Source: Entrophospora sp. SA101
Taxonomy: Eukaryota > Glomeromycota > Glomeromycetes > Entrophosporales > Entrophosporaceae
DNA: 23,017 bases
Direction: 5' to 3'
Assembly: GCA_958430865.1 (NCBI GenBank)
Contig: CAUDNR010000889.1
Coordinates: 1-23,017, forward strand
In this document: in pieces, positions 8,519 through 18,171 of the stretch
Numbering within the stretch: the first letter of the stretch is position 1
How the letters are laid out: each line of letters opens with the position of its first letter
The notes under the pieces: generated by a model
The model's database searches: none
Seen by the model: only the letters and a program-made list of their open reading frames with translations
What the model was told of the DNA's origin: nothing
Program-made: the position numbers and the translations under genes

Positions 8519-10310
8519 ATGCAATCTGAAATTGATTCACTAAAGCAATGAATTTCTGAGCTTGAAACCAAGAATGCCGAGCTTTTAAAACAGGTTATGG
8601 AAGAGAATGCCAAGTGAGAAGCCGAAAATGCTGAGCTCAAGGCCAGAATCAAGGAGCTAGAGAAAAATAAAATAGATACTACTAACCTCAAGGCTGAGAA
8701 CAATAAGCTTAATACCAGGGTTGTGAAATTAGAACAGTCATCAAACAATATTACACACGAATTAGAAAATTCTGTTCTCCACAAAGCATTGTCCATAAGG
8801 TTGTGGGCAAAACTCTTCCAGAAATCAGTCGCGGAGTTTTGACATGTTGTACACTAATTGTTTATTAGAGTTTTGCATTTTGGGGGTTTCGACAATCGAC
8901 AGATTTTCAACAGGTTGCACATTAATTGTTTATTAGAGTTTCAACAGAGTTTCAACTAGTCACTAAGAGGTTTCGCCCACAACCTTAATCATCTGATATT
9001 TCTTCCAATATATGTGCACCCCCATCCAAGTCTAAATTGTTAGAAGATATAGAGACTGATAATTTCCTAGATGCGCAGAGTAAGAAAGAGGTTAGTGATA
9101 TGATGAGAAAGAGGAGCAAGGAAAAGAAACTTCAAACTCAAGGGTCACATAATACCTCTTTACCAATGTCAACTCCGCTGATACCATCTGAAATATCAAT
9201 TTCTAATGATGATTCACCTGAAGTCTTTGAAGCTCTGGACTTAAAAACCAAGAATCAAAATCAAAGTAAAAGCCAGAATGAATCACACAAGAAAAAGGGA
9301 ACTGAGAATATTGCTCAAGTGATAGCTGATGGCATTCAGGATGCACTTGCGCACAGCTCCACTGATAATATCCATTCAGATTTGAATCATGTGACTGAAA
9401 TTTCAGTGATGGGCCATCGTCAAAATTCTGATACAATCTCATTACTTGATTTAGCTCAATTATTTGATAAAGCAACTAATGCTGAATATTATGCTATGAA
9501 AGCTAACCAGGAAGAAACCTTATGCTGGATCAACTATGGAAATGAATTCATAATTCAGTATAATGATCTTATGAAAAATAGTAATAGCAAAATTGGTGAG
9601 AAAAAGGCAAAAGGTATAATTTATGATAAAATATTACTATTATCTGTGAAAAAAGATCCAAGGAAATAGGATTACAGCTTCCAGAAATCTCACGTAAAAC
9701 TTTATGTAGAAAAACCCAAAGGGCTGTAAAGACATATAAGTTATTTGAAAAAATAGGCAAAGATAAAATTAAGTACCTTAAAACATATTGCACAAATTCT
9801 ATTTCAGAGTTGACCAATGATCAAATTCAAAAGATTATCAATAATAATAATATTTCTGATCGTGATGAGTTCAATATAGAGGAGGAATCAAATCACATGA
9901 CTGAAATTTCAACAACATCCTGTCACCAAAATCATGAAACCGAAATTTTGCCTGAGGTAAGTATATCTACCAAACCTCAAATCTCTAACTCTCTGTGAAA
10001 ATAAAGAACTTACCAGAAGCCAAGGTAAGTATACCACTTGTATCTCATCCCAAAAAGGCTTTATTGGAAACTGAGGTAAATGCATTATCAGCATCTCAAC
10101 CTCAAACTGAAACAAAGACTTTACCCAAGAAACAGAATAATCCAACCCATAACCATGCTTACTTTCATAATAAGATATTGTTGTGATATTCAGATCTATA
10201 TAAAACATTTATTGCTGAAAAATTTGATTACTATGGAATTAATGAGGGGTCATTATGCCCAGTATGTAAACTAGATCATGAAGATGGGAAAAGTGTAAAA
10301 GGGTAATACC
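8519..10310 (+). pseudogene. Decayed coiled-coil multigene-family member, interrupted by a MITE
   Basis: It starts MQSEIDSLKQ, TGA (8549-8551), ISELETKNAELLKQVMEENA, TGA (8615-8617), then a regular heptad coiled coil (EAENAELKARIKELEKNK, LKAENNKLNTRVVKLEQ). A MITE occupies 8798-8985. The rest continues as a Ser/Asn-rich region with ISNDDSPEVFEALDLKTKNQ, then KATNAEYYAMKANQEETLCW, INYGNEFIIQYNDLMKNSNS and KIGEKKAKGIIYDKILLL. After a one-base slip in an A run near 9650 follow GLQLPEISRKTLCRKTQRAV, KTYKLFEKIGKDKIKYLKTY and ISELTNDQIQKIINN. After another slip near 9995 it ends with FDYYGINEGSLCPVCKLDHE, a CxxC motif. I recall this architecture as a highly repeated Rhizophagus family of unknown function (memory, not checked). 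Frameshifts and stops make this copy non-functional. Confidence 0.75.
8798..8985 (+). mobile_element. MITE copy 1 (188 bp, TA target-site duplication)
   Basis: Termini AGGTTGTGGGC and GCCCACAACCT are inverted repeats, flanked by TA at 8796-8797 and 8986-8987. The interior has two similar units containing CACTAATTGTTTATTAGAGTTT and CATTAATTGTTTATTAGAGT-type sequence. The same element lies inverted at 19574-19771. A TA duplication with no coding capacity suggests mobilisation by a Tc1/mariner- or pogo-like transposase. It sits inside the decayed coiled-coil gene, so it is either a cause or a consequence of that gene's loss. Confidence 0.88.
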
Positions 10311-10493
10311 GAAAAAAAGTAATGTATGAACCCCTATGTATGTAATGTATTAGGGTGTGCAATGCCCTAATTAAATCAAAATTAATTGGTGATCTGTCTA
10401 TGAATCGGGACAAATGATCTACATTTAATGATAAATTTTGGGTTAATAAAACATATCTCACTTTCCTCACTAATTAAACACCTTTATAAAAAC
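10311..10493. other. Spacer between the two coiled-coil pseudogenes
   Basis: Contains a hairpin TTAGGG, nine bases, CCCTAA (about 10349-10369) and otherwise AT-rich DNA. No gene seen. Confidence 0.4.
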
Positions 10494-11459
10494 ATAAGTT
10501 TAGTAGAAGAGTTAGATGATGAAGTGTGAATGGAGCGAGAAGAGGCTGAAAAAGCACTGAATAAAGCCATGGAATGGAGAAAATGACAAATGTTTGAAAC
10601 TGTGTTGAAGCATGATGCTGCAATGGGCAAACTTCAAGACCGAATAGATTTATTAGAAAATAATTTAGCTGCTAAAAATCAGAAAATAAACTGAAAAGAT
10701 TATTTAACAACCAAAGAATTACCATCTTTACCAAAGAAACAAAAAGAAAATAGATTATGCAAACTCAAAAAATTAGTAAATAAAGTAAAAGAAAAGACTA
10801 AAGAGAAGTTCCAGACTTTTATTGTTCAAAAGAACAAGTAAGCCAATATGAGATTAGAATATAGAATTCTGGAAATAGCCCAGGGAGATGAACAAGAGTG
10901 TAACTTCTGTTTTCTAGATTTTGATGACCCAACTCTCCTTAATTTTGATACTGCTCCTGCTACTCATCAAATGGTGGCTCATAATACTCCTGATGGTTAT
11001 TCTGACATTGTCTTTATCTGTGGTGAATGTAAAAAAGATTATGATAATAATACTCTTCCATGATGTGAGAAATGTGGTAGGTTAAAAAGGAATAGGAACA
11101 GATGTTTTTGTAGTCATTTAAAAGCTAAATCAACTAAACCACTTTCTGACAAAGAACTACTTTCACGAGCCTTCAGTTTTCGCCTAGAAAATAAAACTAG
11201 AGAACTAGAAAATGAGTTATCAATTACCAAAGAGGAATTAAAAGTTGAAAGAGAAGAAGTAGCCAAGTTTCAGGAAAAATCAGAAGAGTAAAGTAAAAAG
11301 CAAAAACAAGAGTTATTAGATAAGATAAAAAGTTTAGAAGAGAAAATTAATCATCTAGAAGAAGAAAACAGTAAATTAAAAGATCAACAGAATGGTCAAA
11401 TTGCTCAAATTGAAGTCAAAGAGACTAAAAGATGGTCTTGATTGAAAATAAAAAAGTAA
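10494..11459 (+). pseudogene. Decayed coiled-coil plus multi-CxxC protein gene, nonsense-only decay
   Basis: One frame runs for 966 bp without any frameshift. Readable parts in order: LVEELDDEV, MEREEAEKALNKAMEW, MFETVLKHDAAMGKLQDRID, LSDK-type Lys-rich linker, KLVNKVKEKTKEKFQTFIVQ, then LEIAQGDEQECNFCFLDFDD, VFICGECKKDYDNNTLP, CEKCGRLKRNRNRCFCSHLK, ELLSRAFSFRLENKTREL and a C-terminal coiled coil (SLEEKINHLEEENSKLKDQQ). The central CxxC pairs suggest one or two zinc-binding modules between two coiled coils. Seven in-frame stops break it: TGA at 10527, 10584, 10692, 11061 and 11439, TAA at 10839 and 11289. Each could arise from CGA or CAA by one C-to-T change. Function unknown; it follows the other coiled-coil pseudogene head to tail, 180 bp away. 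The 5' end is not defined. Confidence 0.7.
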
Positions 11460-11519
11460 TAGAGGAAATTTCCCTCTGTATAAATTGAAATTCATTCCAC
11501 CTATTAAAGAAAATGGTAG

Positions 11520-11786
11520 TTATTTTCCATTTAAAGATTTTTGCTTTTTATTAGTTAATAATGCATCTTCATGCTTCTTTCTTTTCTTAACATTTATTAT
11601 TTTTCTTTCTTCTTGGTAAATTTCATAAGTAATCCTTTCTTTTCTTAGATAAGTTTCTAATGTTTGAGTATCATTTATTTTGAAAATGTAAGGAGCAATT
11701 TTTTCACCTTGTTCCTTTTTTAGAATACTTCTAATGGTGCTATAATTCTTGGGTTTCATAGTAGATCTGATGTAAATTAACTTCAT
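11520..11786 (-). CDS. Small basic protein of unknown function (88 residues)
   Basis: ATG-started intact frame, MKLIYIRSTMKPKNYSTIRS at the N-terminus, a middle part IFKINDTQTLETYLRKERIT, and a strongly basic C-terminus (KIINVKKRKKHEDALL, TNKKQKSLNGK). No signal peptide or membrane segment. The Lys-rich tail could serve as a nuclear localisation signal or nucleic-acid contact. It is convergent with the decayed coiled-coil gene, with about 60 bp between their ends, and does not share its decay. I do not recognise a family. Being uninterrupted and protein-like it may be real or a single-exon remnant. Confidence 0.45.
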   Translation of the reverse strand: MKLIYIRSTMKPKNYSTIRSILKKEQGEKIAPYIFKINDTQTLETYLRKERITYEIYQEERKIINVKKRKKHEDALLTNKKQKSLNGK

Positions 11787-11932
11787 ATTAACTATTTTAT
11801 ATAGGAGTAATTCTATATATCACTTAATATTAAACAAATGGGAAATTTTAATAATCACGTTACTAAATTTTGATCCCTGAAATCTTTGGTAATACAAATG
11901 TTCACTTTGTCTGGTTTTGTTGCAGCATGCCC
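11787..11932. other. Non-coding spacer
   Basis: Upstream flank of the small basic gene and left border of the duplicated segment. Nothing specific recognised. Confidence 0.4.
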
Positions 11933-12428
11933 CATATAATAGTAACAAAAAATAATGACAAGAATTATTTATAATCATTTAGTTAGCTATATTTTTCTGC
12001 AGTACTCGCAATAACTGATTTTACTTAACACCAATAAAACAGTTACTTTTAACTTTGGGAAAATGGTTCTGATCCGGTTTTTCAAGTGCAGTTTGAAATC
12101 AATCTAGAAATATGCTCATTCAAATCTGTTAATTTGTTCAAAGCATGCTTTTTAACTCTTGTCTGTTATGCTTTCTGAGAAACATTCAAAACATTCATAG
12201 AGCCAGTTGAATCAATGTGCTTCTAAAAGTGAAATATATATTACTATTTGCCAAGTATTTTACTGGATTTCTTTTATTAACCAACTATTTATATATATGA
12301 TCATTCCATTTGTGTAAGGCATTATTGCAACCAAATTGTTAATTACCTAAGAAATTTAAATAATTTGTTAATTTATTTAGTTCCAATAATTCGGGAAAGG
12401 AATAAACTGTGTAGTTTATTTATATACT
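11933..12428 (+). repeat. Direct segmental duplication, copy A (uninterrupted)
   Basis: Nearly the same sequence returns in the same orientation at 15784-15795 plus 18309-18833. Shared stretches include ACAAGAATTATTTATAATCA, TTAGCTATATTTTTCTGCAG, GGGAAAATGGTTCTGATCCG, CAATGTGCTTCTAAAAGTGA and TATATATGATCATTCCATTT. Copy A begins CATATAATAGTA (11933-11944) and continues without the Tigger element, so TA 11943-11944 is the unoccupied form of the insertion site in copy B. No coding frame is apparent; it may be an intergenic or UTR-derived repeat. Confidence 0.88.
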
Positions 12429-13223
12429 CATATTGAATTTAAAGACACTTGCTGTAAATGTTTGGTCTGGTAGCTACCATTACCATAAATAGCTATAAAT
12501 AGATATGGCTACTGCAAATAACTACGACTGCTGGAAATAGTTTTCAATTATTGTCATAGTCATATTAGTCATGTGAAAATTTGAATTATTTGTGATCTGC
12601 AACTGAATTTTTTTTTGATAAATCCAGCTTAAGCTATATTAACCAATTGGCAAGGAAAATTTATTGCCTGCATGGATATTACACCATATAGTCACTTCAT
12701 TGGATTTCTTTTTTCTTCTATATAAAATAAGAATAGCAATAAAAACAATGATGATTGCACCAGATGTAACTTATCCAATAATTATAGCTAGTTTAAATAA
12801 TAGTTTTATAAATATTGAGAATTCCTAACTAATAATGATGAAAGGAAGAGATGATGAAGGTGGGACACTTCACTGTAAAATCCCAAGTAGAGGAGGAAAA
12901 AAAGGATAATGTGTAATTATATTTATCCTTTTATCCAAATACACCATAGAATTAATTGACATATTTCATTATTATTATTTTTTGCAAAAGTGTAAATAGT
13001 AAAACAAATATAGCACAATATTAAAAATTAAGTATATACAGTACAAAATAAATAAATAAATCATAATATAATCACATACAAACAAAAGATAATTCATATT
13101 TTATTTATTTTAGGTGTGACCACATACTAATACAATATGAAAAATGAAAAATATGCGCAGATGGAATGCATGCTGAAAAAAACACTTTATCTTACATTTA
13201 ATTGAGGAATGTATTGGTTAGAC
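12429..13223. other. Non-coding AT-rich stretch
   Basis: No gene seen. It holds a hairpin of AAAAGGATAA (12900-12909) and TTATCCTTTT (12923-12932), ten perfectly paired bases with a 13-base loop, and several imperfect repeats of the type AATAGCTA near 12480-12540. Confidence 0.45.
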
Positions 13224-13373
13224 TTCTATTCGAATAAGGTTTATTCAAATTATTCATTTTATTCGTAATGAATTTGAGTATTCAAATTACATTGAAAGTT
13301 TATTCGAACTAATAATTCAAATAAATTTTTTAATTTGATATTGAATAAATTTTTTTAAATTCGAATAAAGAAA
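13224..13373. repeat. Possible MITE-like AT-rich inverted repeat with TATTCGAAT motifs
   Basis: Left TTCTATTCGAATAAGG and right, reversed, TTCTTTATTCGAATTT face each other about 150 bp apart, and the interior repeats TTTATTCRAA-type motifs in both orientations. No target-site duplication could be fixed. It may be an old MITE or only locally biased sequence. Confidence 0.35.
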
Positions 13374-13561
13374 TTGTATTACAAATAGAACCATAAAAAT
13401 GATAAAGTCTATTTTATTTTGTTGGTTGTTTTCAAAATCAAATGAATTAAAATTATTTCAAGAACTTGCTCATTATGTGGATCTTTGCAATGTTTTATAT
13501 TTAGCTTTTATTTGACTAAAAAACAAAGTTCATTTATTTTGTGGGATTCTTTAAACACATA

Positions 13562-13726
13562 TAGTTCACTCTCTATAGCAGCCATTTCTATAATGGTTTT
13601 TGCTCTATAACAGACTGAGAATTTGAGCCCAATTAAAATTATCTGTGTCTCATATACTTTCAATAACAGTTTCTCTCTATAACAGTTTTCTTTGTTGAAA
13701 CAGAAGAGCTGTTAGATAATGAACTG
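13562..13726. mobile_element. Pogo/Tigger-like MITE (165 bp)
   Basis: Left end TAGTTCACTCTCTATAGCAG and right end, reversed, CAGTTCATTATCTAACAGC match over most positions and are flanked by TA (13560-13561 and 13727-13728). The interior repeats CTCTATAACAG. The terminal CAGTT-A-CTC pattern resembles the ends of the Tigger element at 15796-18306 (CAGTTGACTC), so a pogo-type transposase is the plausible mover. No coding capacity. Confidence 0.5.
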
Positions 13727-13784
13727 TACAATATATTACATACATAGAGTTTTATATGTTACTTGTTTCTGTAACCCCCCTTTG

Positions 13785-13786
<2 letters not shown>

Positions 13787-13817
<31 letters not shown>
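13787..13817. repeat. (TTA/ATT)n microsatellite
   Basis: About ten uninterrupted trinucleotide units directly after CCCCCCTTTG. Confidence 0.9.
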
Positions 13818-13818
<1 letters not shown>

Positions 13819-14243
13819 GATGATAATAATCTTTAAATTTAAAGCTTTTGCTTATTCATTTTACTGTGAAGAATTTTAGGATAGCATAGATTAATGACAA
13901 AAATAAGAAAAGCATGAGACAACTCCAAAATTGAATGATCATCATCCAAATGATTTATTTATATTGGATAAAGTTTTATTTTTAAAGTTGATAAATACAA
14001 ATAATAATTCAGTATTAAATTTTTCACAGTATTGAAAATTTCTAAAATTTAATTTCTTAGAATTATAAAATTATTTAAATTTATGAAAGTATATATATTT
14101 AGTAAGAAATAAATAATTTTTAATATTAATATGATAAAAAAATTTTTTTCAATAATTAATCAAATGTGGAAATCAAGTTGTGAATCAGAGATTGTAAGTG
14201 GTATTATGCTAATTTATAAATTTACAAATTTGCATTCAAAAAT
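13818..14243. other. 3' flank of the kelch-like gene, no gene seen
   Basis: Very AT-rich DNA downstream of the stop codon at 14244. No frame or repeat that I can support; likely contains the 3' UTR and terminator region. Confidence 0.45.
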
Positions 14244-15200
14244 TTAATTATCATTTAATAGATAAATTTTATTGACTTTTTCACCAGACGGAAGAATTAC
14301 TTTATGAGTAATTATTTTAGAGCTCTTGGAATTGGATATAGAAATCTGATTATTGTTGTCATTAATTGTAATTAACTGGTCATTCTGAACATTATCATTA
14401 TCACTATTACTATTATTATTTTTCAAAATTTTAATATTATTATTATCATCAATGATGTCTTTATGACTAGTATCTCCTACAGCTTCAGTATTACTATCAC
14501 TAATGGTATATTTGTAGCTATTATCATTGTTTGAAATGATTTTAATATTACTCAATGCATGACAATTGAAATTAAATGAGTCTGTTATAGATGGACCACT
14601 ATTACTTGGTGTTAAGGTTGTAAATATCAAACTTTTGGAATTGAATTTATATATATTTGGATCATATCTAGTGACTATATATGTGTTTCCATTATTATCT
14701 TGTGTATAAATTGTTGTTTTAATTTTATTTAATTGTAATTGTCCATTTAGGGTTTCTGGAGTCCATGTATCAAATGAATTTGTATTTATTGAATAAACTA
14801 TGGATCCATAAGCTGTAGAACCAGGTTCTGCTGTTTCACCTTTATATCCAGCTATAACATAAAGTGTGTCATTATTAACTCCTCCTAATGCTAATGATGC
14901 ACGATAAAATGGAGGTATTGCTGATTTTGGAAGAATTTGTTTTATTGGTAATGTTTGATTAAGTGGAAATGATGTGGATAAACCTAGGTAAATTATTTGG
15001 TTTGTAAGTTCTGAACTCACAGAATACCCTCCAAAATAATAGAGTTTATCATTCAACACTATTGAATTTTGATTATATATATCTAATAATTGACCAGAAA
15101 CAAAAAAATTGAAACTATATAATAAAAATAAATTGAAAGTTATTATTAATAAATTTAATGATTTTAAATAGTTATGATGATGTTTCATTAAATTATCCAT
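14244..15200 (-). CDS. Secreted kelch-like (beta-propeller) protein, single exon
   Basis: A 318-residue intact frame. A short N-terminus (MDNLMKHHHNYLK) precedes a hydrophobic segment (LNLLIITFNLFLLYSFNFFV) and SGQ, a typical signal peptide with cleavage near residue 37. Then come kelch-type blades: NSIVLNDKLYYFGGYSVSS, RASLALGG then NDTLYVIAGYKGE, and YGSIVYSINTNSFDTWTPE, with the diagnostic G-G or A-G doublet followed by hydrophobic/Trp positions. Potential N-glycosylation sites are present (NQT, NDT). From about residue 215 it becomes Asn/Asp/Ser-rich low complexity. It has too few blades for a closed propeller (six or seven are usual) and no C-terminal membrane helix. It may be truncated or have lost 3' sequence. 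Start: first ATG, after an A/T run; Met5 is an alternative. Confidence 0.75.
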   Translation of the reverse strand: MDNLMKHHHNYLKSLNLLIITFNLFLLYSFNFFVSGQLLDIYNQNSIVLNDKLYYFGGYSVSSELTNQIIYLGLSTSFPLNQTLPIKQILPKSAIPPFYRASLALGGVNNDTLYVIAGYKGETAEPGSTAYGSIVYSINTNSFDTWTPETLNGQLQLNKIKTTIYTQDNNGNTYIVTRYDPNIYKFNSKSLIFTTLTPSNSGPSITDSFNFNCHALSNIKIISNNDNSYKYTISDSNTEAVGDTSHKDIIDDNNNIKILKNNNSNSDNDNVQNDQLITINDNNNQISISNSKSSKIITHKVILPSGEKVNKIYLLNDN

Positions 15201-15783
15201 TTTTTTTTAAAAAAAAATTGTAGTAATAAAAATAAGTCTGCATTACTTTCAAAAATGAATATTCTACATAAAGAAATTGATGTACAAAATAAAAAAAGCT
15301 ATTTCTCCAAATATTAAAAATAAATCTATACCAGGTGTGCAATTAAAATTTTTACATGCAGTAAAGCAAGTGTTTGTTTGGTCATTATCTCCAACTACGC
15401 ACCATCATATAGAAAAATCAATATTGGATTTATTGCTACCACCATCCTTGTTGAAACGCAAAATTTCTTAGCCAATTAAAATCTCCTATTAAATAGTGGT
15501 TCGCAATAAATAAATAGTGTGAATTCATAGAATATGTTATTTTACTATTTAAAAATCTTTCTTTGTGTGTGATAAACTTTCTTCATTAGAAATTTTAAAA
15601 TATTACTTAAAAACAAAATGTTTAAAAAAACTGAAATAGAGGTTTTTGATATTAACTTTATTTAGCAAATTTAAGAAACCAGTCCCATTATATCAAAAAT
15701 AAAAGATTAAATGAAACAATCGACAATAACTATTATAATTGTTGGGGAGCAGTGCTTATTTTGATAATTATATATTGGTATAT
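15201..15783. other. Upstream flank of the kelch-like gene
   Basis: AT-rich. A weak plus-strand frame (ATG 15280 to TAG 15469-15471, ending LLLPPSLLKRKIS) is present but has no recognisable features and I do not call it. The promoter of the kelch-like gene should lie within the first 200 bp, where only poly-A/T runs are seen. Confidence 0.4.
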
Positions 15784-16179
15784 CATATAATAGTACAGTT
15801 GACTCTGTTTATACCGAACCCCCTGTTCTGAGAATTTTTGTTCGTTATAGCCAGAGTTCGTTATAGCCAGCTAGATGTGTCACGTGATGGTAACATATAT
15901 AATAAATAATTTAATTCAATAGCCGTTTATTATATTTATTGATCAGAAAGCTTATTTATAAGAATTATTTTTAAATATGAAGTTATAAAACATTCTTTTA
16001 CAAACAGACTTTACTATCAAATATAAATAAAATGTAGATATAAATATAACTATTAAATATAAATAAATGTAGATATAAATATAAATAAAAATACTATCAA
16101 TCTATCCAGAAGATTGATAGTATATGAATATTTGAACCCAAACACAATATTATATTCAAATAAAAATAAACTGCCAAAG

Positions 16180-17742
16180 CTACTCAATCATTTTATCCTC
16201 AAAATAGTGATTTAAGTCAGTTTGTTTAAGATTTTTTTGAATAACTAACCCAATCCGTCTATTTAATCCTCTCAAAATCTTTACTTCTTCACCAACCTCA
16301 CCAAATTCTGGTCCTTGCTGATACAAATACTTTAAAACAATATCTACTGACTCTTTAGCTACTTTATTACTTATTATCTCAATTTCTTCCATTGATTCAA
16401 CTTCCTCTTCGCTACTCTGTTCCTCCTGGTTTACCATTTCTATTATATCCTCATCAGTGAGGTCTGTCCAAACATTCTCATCCTCAACATGAATGTATTC
16501 ATTTGCTGAAAGATTGTTACTATTTGGTAACTTTTCAAGAAGCATTTCCAAATCTTTCTCCTCATCCTCGTCATTAATACTGAAAGGTTCAGTGATTGTT
16601 CTTTCTGGAAGAATGCCAGTTTTTAACCAGCAATTATGTATTGTTTGTTGTGATACATTAGACCATGCTTCTGCTGCATTTATTAAAGCATTATATACAG
16701 TATAATCAGCAAGTTTATCTGTGGTACCATCTTGAAAGTCGTCATATGCTTTAATTCGATTTTGAACAAATAGAGCTCTATATTTACATTTAAAGGAATG
16801 GATGATCCCAGTGTCACAAGGTTGAAGAAAAGTTGTAGTATTTGGTGGAAGAAATTCAACCTTTACATTATCCAATTTTTCTGCAATTTCTTCAAGAATA
16901 ATATGCACTGGTGCATTGTCAATTAGCAATAGAATATTTCTATTTTGTTTTTTCATATTGTTGTTAAGTGTAAGGAGAATTTCGTTAAAAATGCTAACTT
17001 GCATCCAAGCTGTTTTATTCCAATAGTAATAAACAGGCAAGTTATTGTAATTTAATTTTTTCATTGCTCGAGGTCTCCGATGTTTGTGAATGAAACTAAG
17101 CTTCATCTTCTCTGTTCCCAGAGAATTTGCAGCACAAAAAATTGAAACTCGAGATTTATCTTTTTTGTGACCTGATAGTTTAGCATGAGCCAAAACACGT
17201 GAAGGTTCCATCTTCCAAAAGAGGCCAGTTTCATCACCATTCCAAATATTTTCAGGACTATAAGCACCAAGAAGTGTCTGCAATGAAATCCGTTCATTTT
17301 TTAATTGTTCAACGGATGGTGCACTTGCAGATTCACCTTGCTTTCTGAATTGACGAAGTCCATGATGATTTTTAAAGCCTGTCAACCACCCATCTGATGA
17401 ATTAAAATCATTGATTGAAAATTGGGTTGCAAAATGGTTTGCTTTCTCTTTTAAAATATTGCCAGTAATGTCTTGTTGTGCATTAAGTGCATTATCAACC
17501 CAAATATTAAGAGCTCTTTCAAGTAGTGGCCACTTAGGTCCACGAAATTTTTTCAAATTATCTTGTTCAATTGTAATAGCAAGCCAACGTTCTTTCTCAC
17601 TTAAGATATCAGTCACTGTTGCTTTCCCAATATTGTATTGTCTGGCAAGTTCTACGTTGCTTAAACTTGGATTATTTTTTTTCGCCTCACAAAGTTCACG
17701 TTTTTGGGCAGCAGAAAGACTTGTTCTTTTTCGAGTTGACAT
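16180..17742 (-). CDS. Tigger/pogo-family transposase (CENP-B-like, DDE)
   Basis: Using the ATG at 17742 (MSTRKRTSLSAAQKRELCEA), the product is 520 residues; an in-frame ATG at 17787 would add a hydrophobic, UTR-like stretch. Residues about 5-55 form a Psq/CENP-B N-terminal helix-turn-helix (LSNVELARQYNIGKATVTDI). About 65-135 is the second, CENP-B-type DNA-binding domain (GWLTGFKNHHGLRQFRKQGE). The DDE_1 catalytic core follows, with Asp at about 170 (IWNGDETGLFW), 275 (NILLLIDNAPVH) and 310 (TTTFLQPCDTGIIHSFK). The C-terminus is acidic (EEQSSEEEVESMEEIEI), as is common in this family. It would bind the element's ends and cut and rejoin at TA sites in the nucleus. Nothing disables it. It runs opposite to the window's plus strand, entirely inside the element. 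Confidence 0.95.
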   Translation of the reverse strand: MSTRKRTSLSAAQKRELCEAKKNNPSLSNVELARQYNIGKATVTDILSEKERWLAITIEQDNLKKFRGPKWPLLERALNIWVDNALNAQQDITGNILKEKANHFATQFSINDFNSSDGWLTGFKNHHGLRQFRKQGESASAPSVEQLKNERISLQTLLGAYSPENIWNGDETGLFWKMEPSRVLAHAKLSGHKKDKSRVSIFCAANSLGTEKMKLSFIHKHRRPRAMKKLNYNNLPVYYYWNKTAWMQVSIFNEILLTLNNNMKKQNRNILLLIDNAPVHIILEEIAEKLDNVKVEFLPPNTTTFLQPCDTGIIHSFKCKYRALFVQNRIKAYDDFQDGTTDKLADYTVYNALINAAEAWSNVSQQTIHNCWLKTGILPERTITEPFSINDEDEEKDLEMLLEKLPNSNNLSANEYIHVEDENVWTDLTDEDIIEMVNQEEQSSEEEVESMEEIEIISNKVAKESVDIVLKYLYQQGPEFGEVGEEVKILRGLNRRIGLVIQKNLKQTDLNHYFEDKMIE

Positions 17743-18171
17743 TTTATTTATTAAAATAAAAGAAACAAATGAATAGAAATAAAACAAATAAAAGAAACAA
17801 AGGTATAAAGAATTATGAAATATAATTTATGTATTGCTACCAAATCAACTGGAAATTGAGGGTATTTATAATAAAATATCAACATTACTAATCACGCGAA
17901 TTATTTTTTTTTTACAAAAAGTCATGACGTAATATTATTAATACTAATACTAAATATTTAATAATAATTAATAATATGTAATTAATTTGACAATAGTTTG
18001 ATTGAATGATTTTGTACTGAGTGGCAAAGATTACGTTTTTTTTGATATCTTAAAATGTTTAATCAAAAACGAAATTTTGCATTATGTTACACATGATATT
18101 ACATGTGTTCACGTGAAAATTCGTTATAGGAAGAGCAAATTAAATATGAAACTTCAAAAAGGTGAGTTCGG
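17743..18171. other. Transposase 5' flank inside the Tigger element
   Basis: AT-rich leader and presumed promoter of the transposase. It includes a dispersed TTCGTTATA motif near 18119 related to the subterminal repeats. A plus-strand frame here (18002-18223) runs into the terminal repeats and is not called. Confidence 0.45.

Noticed and set aside
8512..8796. 94-codon minus-strand frame
   Set aside because: Antisense shadow of the regular coiled coil on the plus strand.
9203..9475. 90-codon minus-strand frame
   Set aside because: Antisense of the coiled-coil family pseudogene; no protein-like pattern.
10349..10369. TTAGGG and CCCTAA as telomere-like repeats
   Set aside because: Single inverted pair only, no tandem array; treated as a small hairpin.
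15277..15471. 64-codon plus-strand frame
   Set aside because: No motif, no splice context and low-complexity start; not enough support to call it a gene.
17411..17776. 121-codon plus-strand frame
   Set aside because: Antisense shadow of the transposase N-terminus.
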